A stretch of 64,000 nt of DNA from Buddleja alternifolia (GCA_019426215.1 CM033392.1:54239149-54303148); one strand, 5' to 3'; numbered from the stretch's first letter, positions 1 through 12,536 are shown. The notes: a model not told the origin generated them from the sequence alone. Numbers and translations are program-made.

Positions 1-288
1 CTCATATTCATTAAGTGAGAATTATCAAAAAATATAAATAGATTAATTAAGTGAGATAATTATACTCGTATATATGTCTTATAGGGCTTGATCAAAATGG
101 AACTCATGTTGGTAGAGTTTAAGGAATCAAGTCTTGACGCTTGGGCAAGAGTTATGATTATTGGTTTGATTATTGGTTATTGTAATTAGTTATTTAATTT
201 GCATATTTTTTATTTATATAGTTGTCCACGAGTAATACTTCTTCACCTCTTAAGATTGTAATTAACATCTTAAAGTGAAGTACCCTAA
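1..288. other. Intergenic left edge
   Basis: AT-rich sequence with no convincing reading frame or RNA gene. It is the flank into which the copia element at 294 inserted; its last five bases (289-293, taaac) belong to the target-site duplication. Confidence 0.6.
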
Positions 289-293
289 TAAAC

Positions 294-810
294 TGTTGGA
301 AATTGAAAGTTTCAAAACTTCAAAAACCAAATTTAATTTTTTGCATTATTGGCATTAACAATTTTGACCATAACCTCCCACATTGTATTTATTTGTGATT
401 TTAATTTGTAGGTTTCAACATGCATTCTAGCACTATAAATAGGTCCTAGGGGTCTTGGTAGAAAACACACAACACAAGCATACAACATTCATCTTCTATA
501 TTTTCTCTATATTTTGGGCAATTAGGATAAGGTCTTGTTCACATAGTTTTCTTGTGAACGTGCTCACAAAGAAAACACCGGCGTGGCCTTCTTGGGTTTT
601 ATCTTGGGGTGGTGGTGAGCCGACAGTACCTGCACGAGGGGAGGCCATCACGATCTTAGGACAGCGTCAAGTGGCGTGACTCCTACAGGCCAGCCGTTCT
701 TACTTTTATATAATTTTAAATTATATTATTTTATGCAAATTGGTTCACATGATAATCTAAAGAATTTATATTTATGTTATTGCATGCAAATATTGAAAAA
801 TTTCACAACA
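294..810 (+). repeat. 5' LTR of copia element
   Basis: 517 bp, TG...CA termini, matching 6224-6740 at all but one base. It carries a TATA box at 433-441. The GC-richer stretch around 575-685 stands out from the AT-rich remainder and probably lies in the transcribed R/U5 part. Confidence 0.97.
433..441 (+). promoter_or_regulatory. LTR TATA box
   Basis: The sequence ctataaata lies 140 bp into the LTR, the expected place for the U3 promoter driving the genomic transcript. The same sequence recurs at 6363-6371 in the 3' LTR, where it could drive read-out transcription toward 6.7 kb and beyond. Confidence 0.7.
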
Positions 811-1729
811 ATCTAAGATCGTGATGCTTTATTTTATGTTAATTCTGATTTTGCTTAGTCTACTGTATATTGTGTATTGAAGTACATGCTAAAATTGATT
901 GCTACGTTGGTGATGAATTGTATTGAATAATTTATTTTATTTTGAAATTGTTCATTGTAACTGCTATCTAGCTTCATTGTTTTCATTACTCTAAAAGCAT
1001 TATTTTAAATTATATTCTAATAATATATGTAATACACCTTCTTAGCTATACTCTATAAGGTTCTGAGCAATTTTCACTAAAGTGACTAATTCTTGAATAT
1101 TTATACTGGAAGATCTATTGTTGCTAAGTTTAATTGCAAGATTTTAAAACTGCTCGTGTTAGTAAGAACAAAAGAAACCTACGGATTTGCAATTTTCTGA
1201 TAATCATATTGTTTCTGGAAGTGTTGTGCACTAATGTATTAGTAGTAAAATTAGTAACCACTTATTTACAATTGTTTATAGATAATTAACAGGAAATTAC
1301 TATTTTAATTAGCCAGCATCTCAAAAGGTTCTGCTCACATGTATCTAAATTTCTACAAATTAAACTAACAAAGTGAAGTCATCATTTTCATTATTATTTC
1401 CATATAACGTATAACGTAGCTTCACCTGGTTGGAAACATTTTTTAGTATATCTTATGAAATATTTCACTTACTGGCACTAACGATAACTTTTCTATTATT
1501 TCTATGCATCAACATTAGTGACAGAAACGTATGCTTTGCTGTTTATATTTCATTAATTGACATAATACCGTTCACGCTTGAATTTTAATACCACCGCAAT
1601 TATTTTAGATATTGACTATATCGTATTGACTCCTACAGTTACGTGATTAAAATTTACATCGTTTCTTTGCCCTTATTATTATCTATTGTAACTAATTAAA
1701 TTAAAATAAAAAATAAAATAAAAAGTGCA
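811..1729 (+). other. Untranslated leader of copia element
   Basis: 919 bp between the 5' LTR and the gag start, AT-rich, without a long open frame. A primer site is expected in its first bases, but the sequence there (atctaagatcgtg) does not match the usual TGGTATCAGAGC, and I could not assign a tRNA. The start at 1730 (ATGACATCTCG) follows an A-rich stretch and opens directly into the gag homology. Confidence 0.7.
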
Positions 1730-4700
1730 ATGACATCTCGTGAAGACGCTAGTAGTGTTAAACCCGAGAAATTTAACGGATTAAATTTTAAAAGATGGCA
1801 AAACCAATTGAAATATTGGTTGACCGTTCTTGGGTTTATGTCTGCCATAGATGAGAATATTGAGTCTAGCTCTTGGCAAACCCCTGAAAATGTAGACTAT
1901 CATTGTCGTAATCGTATTCTTAGTGCTTTGTCTGAAAGGCTTTACGATGTTTACCAAACTTTTACAAGTGCTAAGGAACTTTGGGATGCCTTAGAAGCCG
2001 ATTATGGAATTGATGATGCGGGAATTGTTAGATTTAATGCCTCTACTTTTACAAGATATATAATGGTTGATGAAAAGTCTATTAATGAACAAATTCATGA
2101 ATTTCAAGACTTACTAAAACCTTTAGAAGAAGGAGGGTCAAAATTTAGTGAAGATTATAAAGTTTCATGTCTAATTGATAAACTCCCACCTTCATGGTCT
2201 AATTTTGCTAGAGGTCTTAGACATCAACAAGGGTCTTTAACTCTAAGTCAAGTCTTTAAATCCTTGAGGGTAGAAGAACAACATAGGATTAATGTTAAAC
2301 AAGAAGGGTTGAAAGCTAAGGCTAACTTAGTGGAACATAAAAACCATAACCAAAATAGGTTTAAAATGAACAACAAGAATTGGAAGAAAGATTACCGTCA
2401 CAATAACAATAATAATAATAATAATCGATTTAAGACACAAAACTATAAGGATAATAAAGGCAAAGAAAAGATAGAGAAGCCTTGCTTCGTGTGTGGAAGA
2501 ACTAATCATATGGCTAAAGACTGTTACTACAAGAAGACCGAGAAGTTCAACCCTAGGTTCAATACTAAGCCTAAAAATCAAGAAGTAAACATGTTGGTGA
2601 ACGGAGAACCATCAGTCAGGTTAGAATCTATAACACCTTTAATAAACTTTACATATAAAAATAATGAATGGTGGTTAGACTCTGGAGCTAATATTCATGT
2701 TTGTTTTGAAAAATCAATGTTTAAAACATATCAGAACTCAAGTGGAGGAAGCGTGACACTAGGGAACAACACTATCGCACCAGTACATGGAATTGGGAGC
2801 GTTGAGTTAAAGATGACGTCCGGAAAGATATTAACCCTAGATGGAGTGCGACACGTACCTGAAGTTAGAAGAAATTTAGTTAGTGGGTCTTGTTTAGTTG
2901 AAAATGGTTATAAATTAGTTATGGAGTCTAATAAAGTTGTAATAACTAGAAAGAATGATTTTATTGGAAAAGGCTTTGTAAGTGATGGTTTGTTTAAATT
3001 AAATATTTTAAATGATGATGAAAATTCCTCCTTTATATTTAATATTGAATCTAATATTTTATGGCATAAAAGATTAGGACATGTTAGTAATATAAAAGTT
3101 AAGAGACTTATGGATTTAGGATTAATTCCAAAATCTCAAGTAAATACTAATCATAAGTGTGAAATATGTGTACAAGCTAAACAAACAAAAAGAGCTTATA
3201 AATCAGTTCATAGAGATTCAATTATCTTAGAACTTATCCATAGTGACGTATGTGATTCAAATAGAACTCCAACTAGAGGTGGAAATAAATATTTTGTAAC
3301 ATTTATAGATGACTTTTCTAAATATTGTTATATTTATCTTATTAAGTCTAAAGATGAAGTTTTTGGAAAATTTAAGATTTATAAAACTGAGGTTGAGAAC
3401 CAATTAGAGAAACATATTAAAATATTAAGGTCAGATAGAGGAGGAGAATATTCTTCTGGTGAGTTAGAAAAATTTTGTGAAGATAATGGCATTATACATG
3501 AATTCACACCTCCCTATTCACCTCAATCAAATGGAGTAGCTGAAAGGAAAAATAGGACATTAATGGATATGGTTAACTCTATGTTATTAAATTCTGGAGC
3601 ACCTGAAAACTTATGGGGAGAAGCTATTTTATCTTCATGTTTTATACTTAATCGTGTGATTGTTAAAGATAATGTTAAAACTCCTTATGAATTGTGGAAA
3701 AAGAGAGCCCCTAACCTGAATTTTCTTAAAGTGTGGGGGTGTTTAGCAAAAGTAGCTATACCTGATATTAAAAGAAAGAAAATAGGTCCTAAAACAGTAG
3801 ATGCTATATTTATCGGATATGCTCAAAATAGTAGTGCGAATAGATTTTTAGTGGTTAATTCTGATGTTAGTGGTATTTCTAATAACACAATTATTGAGGC
3901 TAGAGATGCAACTTTCTTTGAAGATGTTTTCCCTTTTAAGACTAAAATTACAAGTGAATTAGAAACACCAAGAATAGAATCTTATATAGGTGAATCATCT
4001 AACAGTTCAATTTTAGAAAATAAGGAAGAAGAATCAATAGAATTAAGAAGAAGTAAGAGGCCTAGAGTAGAAAAGAATTTCGGAGATGACTTTATAACAT
4101 TTTTAGTTGAAGGAGATCCCCAAACCTATGAAGAAGCTATATCTTCTATAGACGCACCTTTTTGGAAAGAAGCTATAAATGACGAATATAATTCAATTAT
4201 TCAAAATAATACTTGGGTATTATCTAACTTACCACCTGGTAGTAAGCCGATAGGATGTAAATGGATCTTTAAAAAGAAACTAAAAGCTGATGGGTCTATA
4301 GATAAATATAAAGCAAGACTAGTAGCAAAAGGGTTTACACAACAAGAAGGAATTGACTATTTTGATACTTACTCGCCTGTCGCTAGAATTTCAACTATTA
4401 GAACTTTACTGGCGTTAGCATCTATACATAAATTAATAATTCATCAAATGGATGTAAAAACGGCGTTTTTAAATGGAGATTTAGATGAAGAAATTTACAT
4501 GAAACAACCTGATGGCTTTAAAGTTAAAGGACAAGAACATAAAGTATGTAAATTAGTAAAATCATTATATGGTTTAAAACAAGCTCCTAAACAATGGCAT
4601 GAAAAGTTTAATGAGGTTATACTTGCTAATGGATTTAAATCAAACGAACATGACAAATGTGTCTATGCTAAGGAAGAAAATGGTGAATATGTGATACTAT

Positions 4701-5674
4701 GTTTATATGTAGATGATATATTAATTTTTGGGTCTAATTCGGATTTTATTAAAATTGTGAAAGATTATTTGTCTAATAAATTTGAAATGAAAGATTTGGG
4801 TGAAGCTCATATTATTTTGGGCATGAAAGTTAGTAGAACTAAAGAAGGAATCTCACTAGATCAATCGATTGCTATTGAAAAATTCTTGAAAAAATTTAAC
4901 TATTACGATCGTAAGATAGTGTCTACTCCGTATGATCCTAATGTACATCTAAATAAAAATTTGGGAGAACCCGTGTCACAATTGAAATATTCTCAAATTA
5001 TAGGGTCATTATTGTATTTTTCTAATAGAACCAGACCTGATATATGTTATGCAGTTGGGAGACTTAGTAGATACACTCATAATCCTAGTAAAGATCACTG
5101 GAATGCGTTAGAAAGAATTCTTAAGTATCTTAGAGGAACCCTAAACTTTTCTTTATACTATAAAGGTTTTCCAAATGTACTTGAAGGGTACAGTGATGCT
5201 AATTGGATTACCGATAGCTCTGAAATAAAATCTACTAGTGGCTTTGTATTTATGTTGGGGGGAGCAGCGATAACTTGGGGTTCTAAGAAACAAACTGTTA
5301 TTTCTAAAAGTACAATGGAAGCTGAATTAATAGCGTTAGATTTAACTTGTACAACTGCTGAATGGCTAAGAGACCTTTTACTCGATATTCCATTAGTAAA
5401 GAAACCTTTACCAGCCATATCTATACATTGTGATTCTAAGGCTGTGATAGATCTTGTGAAGCAAACACATTCTAATAAGAAAATGAGTAGACATTTACAA
5501 GCAAGATATAAAAGTGTAAAATCTTTAATAAAGAGAAATGTGGTATCACTTAATTTTGTCAAGTCTGAGAGAAACTTGGCTGACAACTTGACTAAAGGTC
5601 TACCCAATAAGGGTGTTTATGAATCATCGAGGGGGATGGGCATAAGCCCACAAGGGAGTCACCTCCGGGAGTAA
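1730..5674 (+). CDS. Copia gag-pol polyprotein
   Basis: Single 1314-residue polyprotein without stops. In order: a gag domain (about 1-200), an Asn-rich basic linker, a CCHC knuckle [14 protein letters not shown] (about 252-265), an aspartic protease with LDSGA (Asp near 317), the GAG-preintegrase motif LWHKRLGH (about 444-451), the integrase core (D..D..E, with Glu in GVAERKN near 604), a copia RT with YVDDIL (about 993) and RNase H beginning at YSDANW (about 1153). The family function is to package its RNA, copy it to DNA in a cytoplasmic particle and integrate the copy. The length and intact catalytic motifs are those of an autonomous element. Gag and pol share one frame, as is usual for plant copia elements. 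Confidence 0.97.
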   Translation: MTSREDASSVKPEKFNGLNFKRWQNQLKYWLTVLGFMSAIDENIESSSWQTPENVDYHCRNRILSALSERLYDVYQTFTSAKELWDALEADYGIDDAGIVRFNASTFTRYIMVDEKSINEQIHEFQDLLKPLEEGGSKFSEDYKVSCLIDKLPPSWSNFARGLRHQQGSLTLSQVFKSLRVEEQHRINVKQEGLKAKANLVEHKNHNQNRFKMNNKNWKKDYRHNNNNNNNNRFKTQNYKDNKGKEKIEKPCFVCGRTNHMAKDCYYKKTEKFNPRFNTKPKNQEVNMLVNGEPSVRLESITPLINFTYKNNEWWLDSGANIHVCFEKSMFKTYQNSSGGSVTLGNNTIAPVHGIGSVELKMTSGKILTLDGVRHVPEVRRNLVSGSCLVENGYKLVMESNKVVITRKNDFIGKGFVSDGLFKLNILNDDENSSFIFNIESNILWHKRLGHVSNIKVKRLMDLGLIPKSQVNTNHKCEICVQAKQTKRAYKSVHRDSIILELIHSDVCDSNRTPTRGGNKYFVTFIDDFSKYCYIYLIKSKDEVFGKFKIYKTEVENQLEKHIKILRSDRGGEYSSGELEKFCEDNGIIHEFTPPYSPQSNGVAERKNRTLMDMVNSMLLNSGAPENLWGEAILSSCFILNRVIVKDNVKTPYELWKKRAPNLNFLKVWGCLAKVAIPDIKRKKIGPKTVDAIFIGYAQNSSANRFLVVNSDVSGISNNTIIEARDATFFEDVFPFKTKITSELETPRIESYIGESSNSSILENKEEESIELRRSKRPRVEKNFGDDFITFLVEGDPQTYEEAISSIDAPFWKEAINDEYNSIIQNNTWVLSNLPPGSKPIGCKWIFKKKLKADGSIDKYKARLVAKGFTQQEGIDYFDTYSPVARISTIRTLLALASIHKLIIHQMDVKTAFLNGDLDEEIYMKQPDGFKVKGQEHKVCKLVKSLYGLKQAPKQWHEKFNEVILANGFKSNEHDKCVYAKEENGEYVILCLYVDDILIFGSNSDFIKIVKDYLSNKFEMKDLGEAHIILGMKVSRTKEGISLDQSIAIEKFLKKFNYYDRKIVSTPYDPNVHLNKNLGEPVSQLKYSQIIGSLLYFSNRTRPDICYAVGRLSRYTHNPSKDHWNALERILKYLRGTLNFSLYYKGFPNVLEGYSDANWITDSSEIKSTSGFVFMLGGAAITWGSKKQTVISKSTMEAELIALDLTCTTAEWLRDLLLDIPLVKKPLPAISIHCDSKAVIDLVKQTHSNKKMSRHLQARYKSVKSLIKRNVVSLNFVKSERNLADNLTKGLPNKGVYESSRGMGISPQGSHLRE

Positions 5675-6223
5675 CCCAACCTTTGTGATTGGAGACCCCA
5701 TGAAGAAGGTTCAATGGGTAGGAACAACCTGTAATGCGTGACTCGTTTAGCACTAATTTATGAGGAGAGTGTCTCCTTCCCGTCCCTATGGTGATAGTGC
5801 TTTTGTAGTGTGATGTTAAGGTTGGCTTTGATCCTTAATGAGACCAAGGCGGGAAATAATCCGCGGGGTAGAGTTCACACGTACCCTTGGAGGTTTCACC
5901 TAAGTGAGAGTTGCCATACATAGGCCGTGGCTATGGGTTGGGCTAACCCTAGAGACCTCACGAGAATCAAGATTAGAGCGCAGGGCCTTTAATGCGCTAA
6001 CCCGCGAACTGAGACCGATGTCAATACTGTGTGTGTGATGTATTGAAGTTTGGCCAAGGGACCTAATTCCAGGTGTAGTCCATTATGGCTCCCTCAAATG
6101 GAAATCATCAACACTAAGTGTAGGTTCAAGCCCGGAAGGCACCTACACCCATTGCATGGTATTTAGTTGCCCTTTTATATATATTTTATATATCATTTTG
6201 AAGTTTTAAACCTTGTGGGGGAT
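5675..6223 (+). other. 3' untranslated region and polypurine tract
   Basis: About 550 bp between the polyprotein stop and the 3' LTR, noticeably richer in GC than the surroundings and without an open frame. It ends in ccttgtgggggat, the plus-strand priming tract. A long structured 3' region is unusual for a compact copia element. Confidence 0.75.
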
Positions 6224-6740
6224 TGTTGGAAATTGAAAGTTTCAAAACTTCAAAAACCAAATTTAATTTTTTGCATTATTGGCATTAACAATTTTGACCA
6301 TAACCTCCCACATTGTATTTATTTGTGATTTTAATTTGTAGGTTTCAACATGCATTCTAGCACTATAAATAGGTCCTAGGGGTCTTGGTAGAAAACACAC
6401 AACACAAGCATACAACATTCATCTTCTATATTTTCTCTATATTTTGGGCAATTAGGATAAGGTCTTGTTCACATAGTTTTCTTGTGAACGTGCTCACAAA
6501 GAAAACACCGGCGTGGCCTTCTTGGGTTTTATCTTGGGGTGGTGGTGAGCCGACAGTACCTGCACGAGGGGAGGCCATCACGATCTTAGGACAGCGTCAA
6601 GTGGCGTGACTCCTACAGGCCAGCCGTTCTTACTTTTATATAATTTTAAATTATATTATTTTATGCAAATTGGTTCACATGATAATCTAAAGAAATTATA
6701 TTTATGTTATTGCATGCAAATATTGAAAAATTTCACAACA
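6224..6740 (+). repeat. 3' LTR of copia element
   Basis: 517 bp, identical to 294-810 except at 6695, followed directly by taaac. It includes the same TATA box (6363-6371). Confidence 0.97.
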
Positions 6741-6745
6741 TAAAC

Positions 6746-7326
6746 GACTATTGTGTAATTGACATCTGTTCTTGACTATGATTATATAGTTGCAAAAAAA
6801 ATGCATAAACCTCTTACACATTGGGAAATATCAAAAGGTGGTATAGTGAATTTTTAGTGGAAATATTATTAGACAAATTAAATTAAGTTTTTTGTGGTGA
6901 TTTTTTTTAGGTTTGTTAAACAAATACAAGGTGACTAGATTTCCATGGGATAATTTCACTTTGTTCCTTTTGGTTCAATTCAATTACCCTCTCTACTTAT
7001 AAAAATTTCAAATACCCCTTGAATAATATTGTAAGATAAAATTCCCTTGAGTTATGTATATTGATAAATCCACTTTGCATCATCCGTTGCAATCTTTGTA
7101 GTACTTTCCTCCCTCTGCAATTATATTTTAATTAATTTGACATCAAGATTTATTCAATGGCAACTCTATTAAATAAATTAACATTCAAATCAATATAAAT
7201 ATATGATTGTAATTGATGCAGTTTGATTTTACACCAAGAAAGTCGTGCTAATTAAAAACGCGACTTTATTTGTATATGTATGAGAAATCCAACATTTATG
7301 GAAGACGAATAATTTTATGAAATGAA
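6746..7326. other. Intergenic
   Basis: AT-rich, with no supported gene. The motif tccaaca at 7288-7294 recurs at 7920-7926, the right end of the neighbouring LTR-like block. Confidence 0.5.
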
Positions 7327-7926
7327 TGTCGAACTTTTAATGAAAAATAGACAAAAATTTCTCTTTATTGATGCTTTTATTTTTCTCCAAAGAAAATGAA
7401 GAACATAGAAATAATCTACTTTTCTTTTCTTAATTTCTGAATCTAAAATTACAACGAATGGAAATTCTCCTATTTATAGGCCTCAATAGCCGAATTCTCT
7501 CCCCTCTTTTTCCTAAGAGTGGGTGGCCACAGCTATTTCCTCGAGCTATCTTTATTGATCCGAGCCTCCCACCTATTTCCTCGAGCTATCTTTCTTGATC
7601 CGAGCCTCCCACCTATTTCCTCGAGCTATCCTTCTTGATTCGAGCCTTCCAGTATTCCTTTCAGCTATCTTTCGGCTTCTTTAAAACTTACTCAGCTATC
7701 CTTTCTATTTTAGGATTCCTTTGAGCCCTCTTTCATAAAGCCTCCTTCGAACATTTGGCCCTCCTTCTTATTTTGGCTCACTGCTTCATCCTTCGTTTGA
7801 GCCCATCTTTTAATAAAGTCCAAGACCATGTCGTAATAATTTACGGGCATATCACAGTAATATAAAGAGTAGAAACAATATACTTTAAGTTGATCTCATA
7901 TGAATTTATACGACTAACATCCAACA
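7327..7926 (-). repeat. Probable solo-LTR remnant, reverse orientation
   Basis: Read on the minus strand, the block starts TGTTGGATGTTAG (at 7926). It has 40-bp tandem repeats in the upstream part (7533-7652), a TATA-like cctataaatagg near 7470-7485, and an AATAAA-like signal near 7365, and it ends ...TTCGACA at 7327. This order fits U3, promoter and R-U5 of an LTR. No internal domain or matching target duplication was found, so the boundaries are tentative. Confidence 0.4.
7533..7652. repeat. Three 40-bp tandem repeats
   Basis: Units begin at 7533, 7573 and 7613 (ctatttcctcgagctatc...), the first two nearly identical and the third with a few changes. A degenerate fourth unit starts near 7653. 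If the surrounding block is an LTR, these lie upstream of its promoter like U3 enhancer repeats. Confidence 0.9.
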
Positions 7927-10062
7927 TTTTTTTTTCCTTGAAAACATTAGTTGTGTTAATAGACAAATTGGAGGAAATATCTTCTCGTTTATGCTTTCGA
8001 ATTTTGGTTGCACTTCCATAAATAGATTAAAATTATTTATTTAATATATATTGAACTATGAATGCACGTCTTATTCACATAATAGCATTAGTTCTACGAT
8101 TGAAAGTAATGATATATGTATGTGCATGTATATTAAAAAAGAGATATAAATAACTTTATCTCGTATCTTAATAATAACAATATAGTACTTGAATATAAAT
8201 TATTAGTTTATTTAAAAAATATATTCTATTTACAATGGATATTGCAATTTCACAATACTTATTATTAGTAGTACTACGACATACAACAAAAGACAATATT
8301 TTAATCCCAAAAGTTTTTGTGAGATAATTTAAGAGTAATGTATCTTATTTATACTATTCATGCAATTATATTTTACTATTTATTTAATTGAAGGTTGAAA
8401 TATATTTATTAAAGTTATCATGAATAAAATTTGGGGTCATATTGATTTAAATCTGATTGTAGTGGAGTAAAACCCTATAGCTTGTAATAGGGTGCAAAAT
8501 GAATTTCATTGTACATAATTAAAAGACATTTTTGTCCATGAATATCATTTAACGGGATATTTAAAAAAATCAATAAATCGGAATAAATTGATACCAGCTT
8601 TATAGTAAAATGGGTAAAGTGAACTCAACCCTTAATTACACCATTAGACCTATTATCTCATCAACACGATCAAATGTTAATCGATAAAAAAAATTCAAAA
8701 GTTAAATGGACTCAAGACTTGTTAGTTTATTATATCAACTTTTATTTTGATGTGAGAGGTTTTAGGTTCAATTTTAAGTTGTCACAAGTGACTTTTTTTT
8801 TTTTATTTAGAATTTTATAAAGTCTGTGTAACTCATAATTATCGGAGCAGTATCTCCTTTGTCTAAATTTTTCAATGGACGGTCGATATAGAGGGGAAAG
8901 AAAAAGTGTGTTAGAATAAGAGTATTTGAGAGTTAAAATAAAGTGAAAGATAAGTAATGGTGGAATGGTGGAGTGGAAGGCAGTTGTTCCTACGTCATGT
9001 CTCTATCTCTAACCTTAAAAAATAAATATGTCTCCTTAGCCGTGTGGTGTGGGTCACTATCCAACCCCATTTTCTCTACTTTACCCCTCCAATTCATATC
9101 TCATCTCTCATCTCATGCTTTTTGATAATTAACAGTGCTTTTTTTATTATTAAAAAGCCATTAGAGGAAGGATTCATTTTTAAGAGCTATCGGGTATGGC
9201 TGTGGAGATGGGATTTCTTGTCGGCCCCAGTAGAACTACCATCGAGTAAAAGAGGAAGGGAAACAATGTCAACCTGCATATAAATAAAAAGTATCGAACT
9301 TTTATGGATATGGTTGTATGCAAATATTTGTAATTTTTTTCATGGTTTGAATTCTCAAGACTTCTATATTTTTTTTAAAATAACGATTTCCTGTCTTATT
9401 ATAATGGTTTTTAATATAAAAGTCTTTTCACGTCTTACAATGAATTTTTGTATTTAAAGACATAATCATTCCAACATGTTCAAAAACTTTGAATTCTCAA
9501 GCAATCATAATCATTCATATTTCGGAGTTACAAGTGATACTCCTTACACAAATAATTAAATTTATAATGCTAATTTGAAGTACCGTGACGCTCTAAATAT
9601 AAGACCAATCATATTTACCTCTTATGTCCTTTATAAAAGAGCCCTTATTGTACCTAGTTTTGTGCGTGGTTACAGGAATCTTTCCTATCTACATAAAAAT
9701 GGTTTTTTTTTTTAAAAAAAAAACTTTAGTCTCTTATTATATACGTGGCTGGTATACAGATAATTTTCTCAATCACAAACGAACATATAATCTTCTATCA
9801 AATTGTCACGTTTTCATCTCCTAATGTATTTAACTCCTGTTCCAATTAATTTGATCTAGGATATTAATACATGAGTGGGTCGACAATAACATAGAACTAG
9901 AGCATTCACTAACCTAACTTAGTTTTAGGACCTCTGTATTTAAAGTTGAATTTAAGGCTACCACTAGTTCAAACTTTAGATGTGCCCACATCTAAATATT
10001 TCTAAAACAAAACTCTAAGGCAGAATTGCATTTTTATTTTTTTTTCATATATGCTTAGATAT
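7927..10062. other. Intergenic, AT-rich
   Basis: Scattered repeats and homopolymers. Short open stretches (for example 9044-9283 and 9624-9824) show no recognisable domain and run through homopolymer T/A. No gene is supported. Confidence 0.5.
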
Positions 10063-10439
10063 GGGATCGGCACTTTTGGTTTTAAACTTTTCGTGCTATG
10101 CACATTTAGTTTATAATTTTAAAATTATTGTATATTCGGTCGAATTACATAGTTTTTGGACGAAATTGGTCATCTAACATCACTTGAAGGACATTTTTTT
10201 ATGAATTTTTTTTATCAAATGACGAATATTATTCTCTCGTTGAAGCAATCATATATATTCCACATGAGATTTTTTCTTATTTTCTTTTTTACCAAATTAA
10301 CATAGCTGAATGTTACATGATACTCATGTGACAAGTTGCCTCCAATAGTAGATCATATTGACCAAACTCGTAATATTTTTAAAATTGTGAGACCAAATAT
10401 ATAGAGCTTATAAATCTTGTGATCAAATGTGCTAATCCC
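10063..10439. mobile_element. Small TIR element (MITE-like)
   Basis: The left end gggatcggcacttttgg and the reverse complement of the right end (gggattagcacatttga) match over roughly 20 bp, with looser symmetry inside. It has the gggacc-type non-coding modules common in plant Mutator-like MITEs. A clean target duplication was not found. Confidence 0.45.
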
Positions 10440-10969
10440 TTTATCCATTGGGTCAAAAAATGCAAATTTATCGAAATTCTAATTTCAAAATATTTGACTA
10501 CACATCAGATCTTCTATCTTGAAATTAATGTATCATTTTGTATTTCATAACAAGTGTCATGCCAAATATATATATTTCATGTTATATTTATATTTTTGAA
10601 AATATAGTGTTCACTTAGTGCATGCTTAGAGCAAAATACAAACTGAAATAGAATTTTGCCACATAGGATTCGAACTAAAATGAAAAAAAAAACAAAGTGA
10701 CAACAAAATTATAAATAAAAAAGTGATATATAGCATTACACATATTATATTGACGTGATATAATCTTCACAATTTACTATAAAAAAGAAAATAAAAGTGA
10801 TTTGAGAATAACTAGAATGTAAACTATCTATTATTAAAATTGAAACGTATCTCGAGTCCCCATGTCATAAGAAATTGACCACCTATGCTGATATTTAAAT
10901 ATGATTATTGTTACTATTATTGTAAGATTATGTGCACCATCCTTTAAGTTATAGCCCTCCCAACCACAC

Positions 10970-11340
10970 AAGTAGTCAACTAATTTACAGTAAATTCCTT
11001 TATACTAGCAAGTGTTGGGTAAAAAAATATGTTTTTTACCGAAATCGCTAGTCCAAACGCAAAAGGACGCACGCTAATTATATGGTTGACCTGATCTTTG
11101 ATCTCTTCCACAATAAGAAGTCGTGCTTGGAGCACTAGGCTGATTCGAGACTCGGCTTTTCGGATCCACAACATGCGCCCGACATAAGTAACGAGCATAA
11201 AAAGATGAGCAGAGCATTCTTTTCGCCGGCTTCTTGCTCACTCACACACCCAAGGAGCAGTCGGGAAGCGGGTGAGAGAGAATGGATCGACGGACACTAC
11301 TAACCAAGCCCAGTTCTTGGCGGACACCATATTGATATAA
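10970..11340. other. GC-richer island, possible organellar insertion
   Basis: The stretch is visibly richer in GC than the flanks, and its word use (ggatccacaacatgcgcccg, gagcagtcgggaagcgggtg) resembles plant mitochondrial DNA. The open stretch inside it (10980-11198, minus) has no recognised product. The identification rests on composition only. It lies just upstream of the GRAS promoter region. Confidence 0.25.
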
Positions 11341-11559
11341 CATGATGTAGACTTTTGGAAAAATTCCCTAATTAACGGTTAACCTTCCCTTGATTCAACT
11401 TTAAGACAACCCCTCATTAGCCAATGCCCACTAATGTAAAGTGGCAGTAACGTAATATATTCTAATTCTATGGTTCTTTCCAATATATTTCCTTTTATAA
11501 TAAAGAAAACAAATTCCATTTTGGTTAGTTTTCTTGTCAGTGCGATAAAGAAACCTCTG

Positions 11560-11730
11560 CACTGCTCTGTTCTGCTCTGTTCTGTGCATTATCATCGTCT
11601 CTCTCTCTCTAAAAACACGGTTTGGTTTGTTTCGTTTCAGAGAAGAAGAGTGTATGTAAAGTAATAGATACAACACCAAGTCCAACCAACAGAGAAGACA
11701 GAAAATTGTGAAGGTTGGCGAGAGAGAGGA
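11560..11730 (+). promoter_or_regulatory. Probable 5'-UTR exon of GRAS gene
   Basis: A CT-rich stretch (tctgctctgttctg..., then tctctctctct near 11600) is typical of plant leaders. It ends at a good splice donor, gaggag|gtaaagt, with GT at 11731. Possible TATA sequences lie near 11490. The exact transcription start is not determinable. Confidence 0.5.
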
Positions 11731-12514
11731 GGTAAAGTAGTAACTCATTCCTACTTGCTTTTGGAGTTGCTCTGTTTTTTTCTAATATCAAATTAAAAAC
11801 AACTTCTATTTGGTTGCTAGTTGCTACTACTAACTAAGCATATGATGAAGTCAAGTAACATCCGTAATTGATGGATTGGGGGCTGTATTACAATTTACAA
11901 TTCCTGGTTTTTTTATGGATTGTTAAGTGAGTGTAATCAGATGCTTTTTACGCTTTCCTCTTTAGACAGAAATGAAAACTGGAAAAATGGAACAAGTTTG
12001 ATTAAACTGGAAAAATCAGATGACATTTTTTGCTTAGTTTTTTTCACTTCTCTTTAATGATTGGTGTTTGTTTGCGATAATTTATGTTGTCTGTGTAGCT
12101 AGCTTAGGACTGGATTTGATGATATCTTTTTTGTTTCTTGGTTTTGTTACAATGTTGAATTGTGGGTTCATAGCTATAACGTGATTTGTGGATTCTTAGA
12201 ATTGGGCCCCACTCAACGTGAATCAAACAACAAGTCAGTCTCATTCCATTTTCATCTAGAACGAAACAAGTAGTCAATCCGATCAAACTTTCGTTGTGAA
12301 TTGTTGGATTATTGTTCTGTACGAGAGTTGAATAATCTGTGTGTTTTTGTAGTCCAACTAATTAGCATTTACCTTTGACCAAAATAAGTGTGTTGTTATA
12401 TGAACTTGCAGTCTCTTGTTAATGATTGTCATGGTCGTACTTCTTTTTCCTCTTTCGAACTTTTATAGTGGGATTTGCTAATCTTCGTTCTCTTGATATG
12501 ATATGTTAATCCAG
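11731..12514 (+). other. 5'-UTR intron of GRAS gene
   Basis: Begins gtaaagt and ends ttaatccag (AG at 12513-12514), 22 bp before the ATG at 12537. It is T-rich throughout. A leader intron is common in PAT1-branch GRAS genes. It contains a W-box-like tttgacc near 12372. Confidence 0.6.
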
Positions 12515-12536
12515 GTAACGAAACACTCGATTTGCA

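Larger units (their letters stand above)
294..6740 (+). mobile_element. Complete young Ty1/copia LTR retrotransposon
   Basis: Two 517-bp LTRs (294-810 and 6224-6740) start TGTTGGAA and end ACAACA. I see one mismatch between them (t at 765, a at 6695). The element is flanked by the 5-bp duplication taaac (289-293 and 6741-6745). The interior holds one uninterrupted gag-pol frame (1730-5674), and a purine-rich tract (about 6213-6223) sits directly before the 3' LTR. Domain order protease, integrase, RT, RNase H is that of Ty1/copia. Near-identical LTRs and an open frame indicate a recent insertion that may still be competent for movement. No canonical initiator-Met primer site is visible after the 5' LTR. 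Confidence 0.97.

Noticed and set aside
455..679. 74-residue open frame in the copia LTR, repeated at 6385-6609
   Set aside because: It lies in the transcribed part of the LTR, has no known domain, and is identical in both copies simply because the LTRs are.
5158..5607. 149-residue minus-strand frame opposite copia RNase H
   Set aside because: Shadow of the polyprotein; no independent similarity.
7533..7652. Repeat array considered as CRISPR
   Set aside because: Units are contiguous without unique spacers, and the DNA is clearly plant nuclear.
9044..9283. 79-residue open frame near a possible promoter
   Set aside because: No motif, poor codon texture, isolated between repeats.
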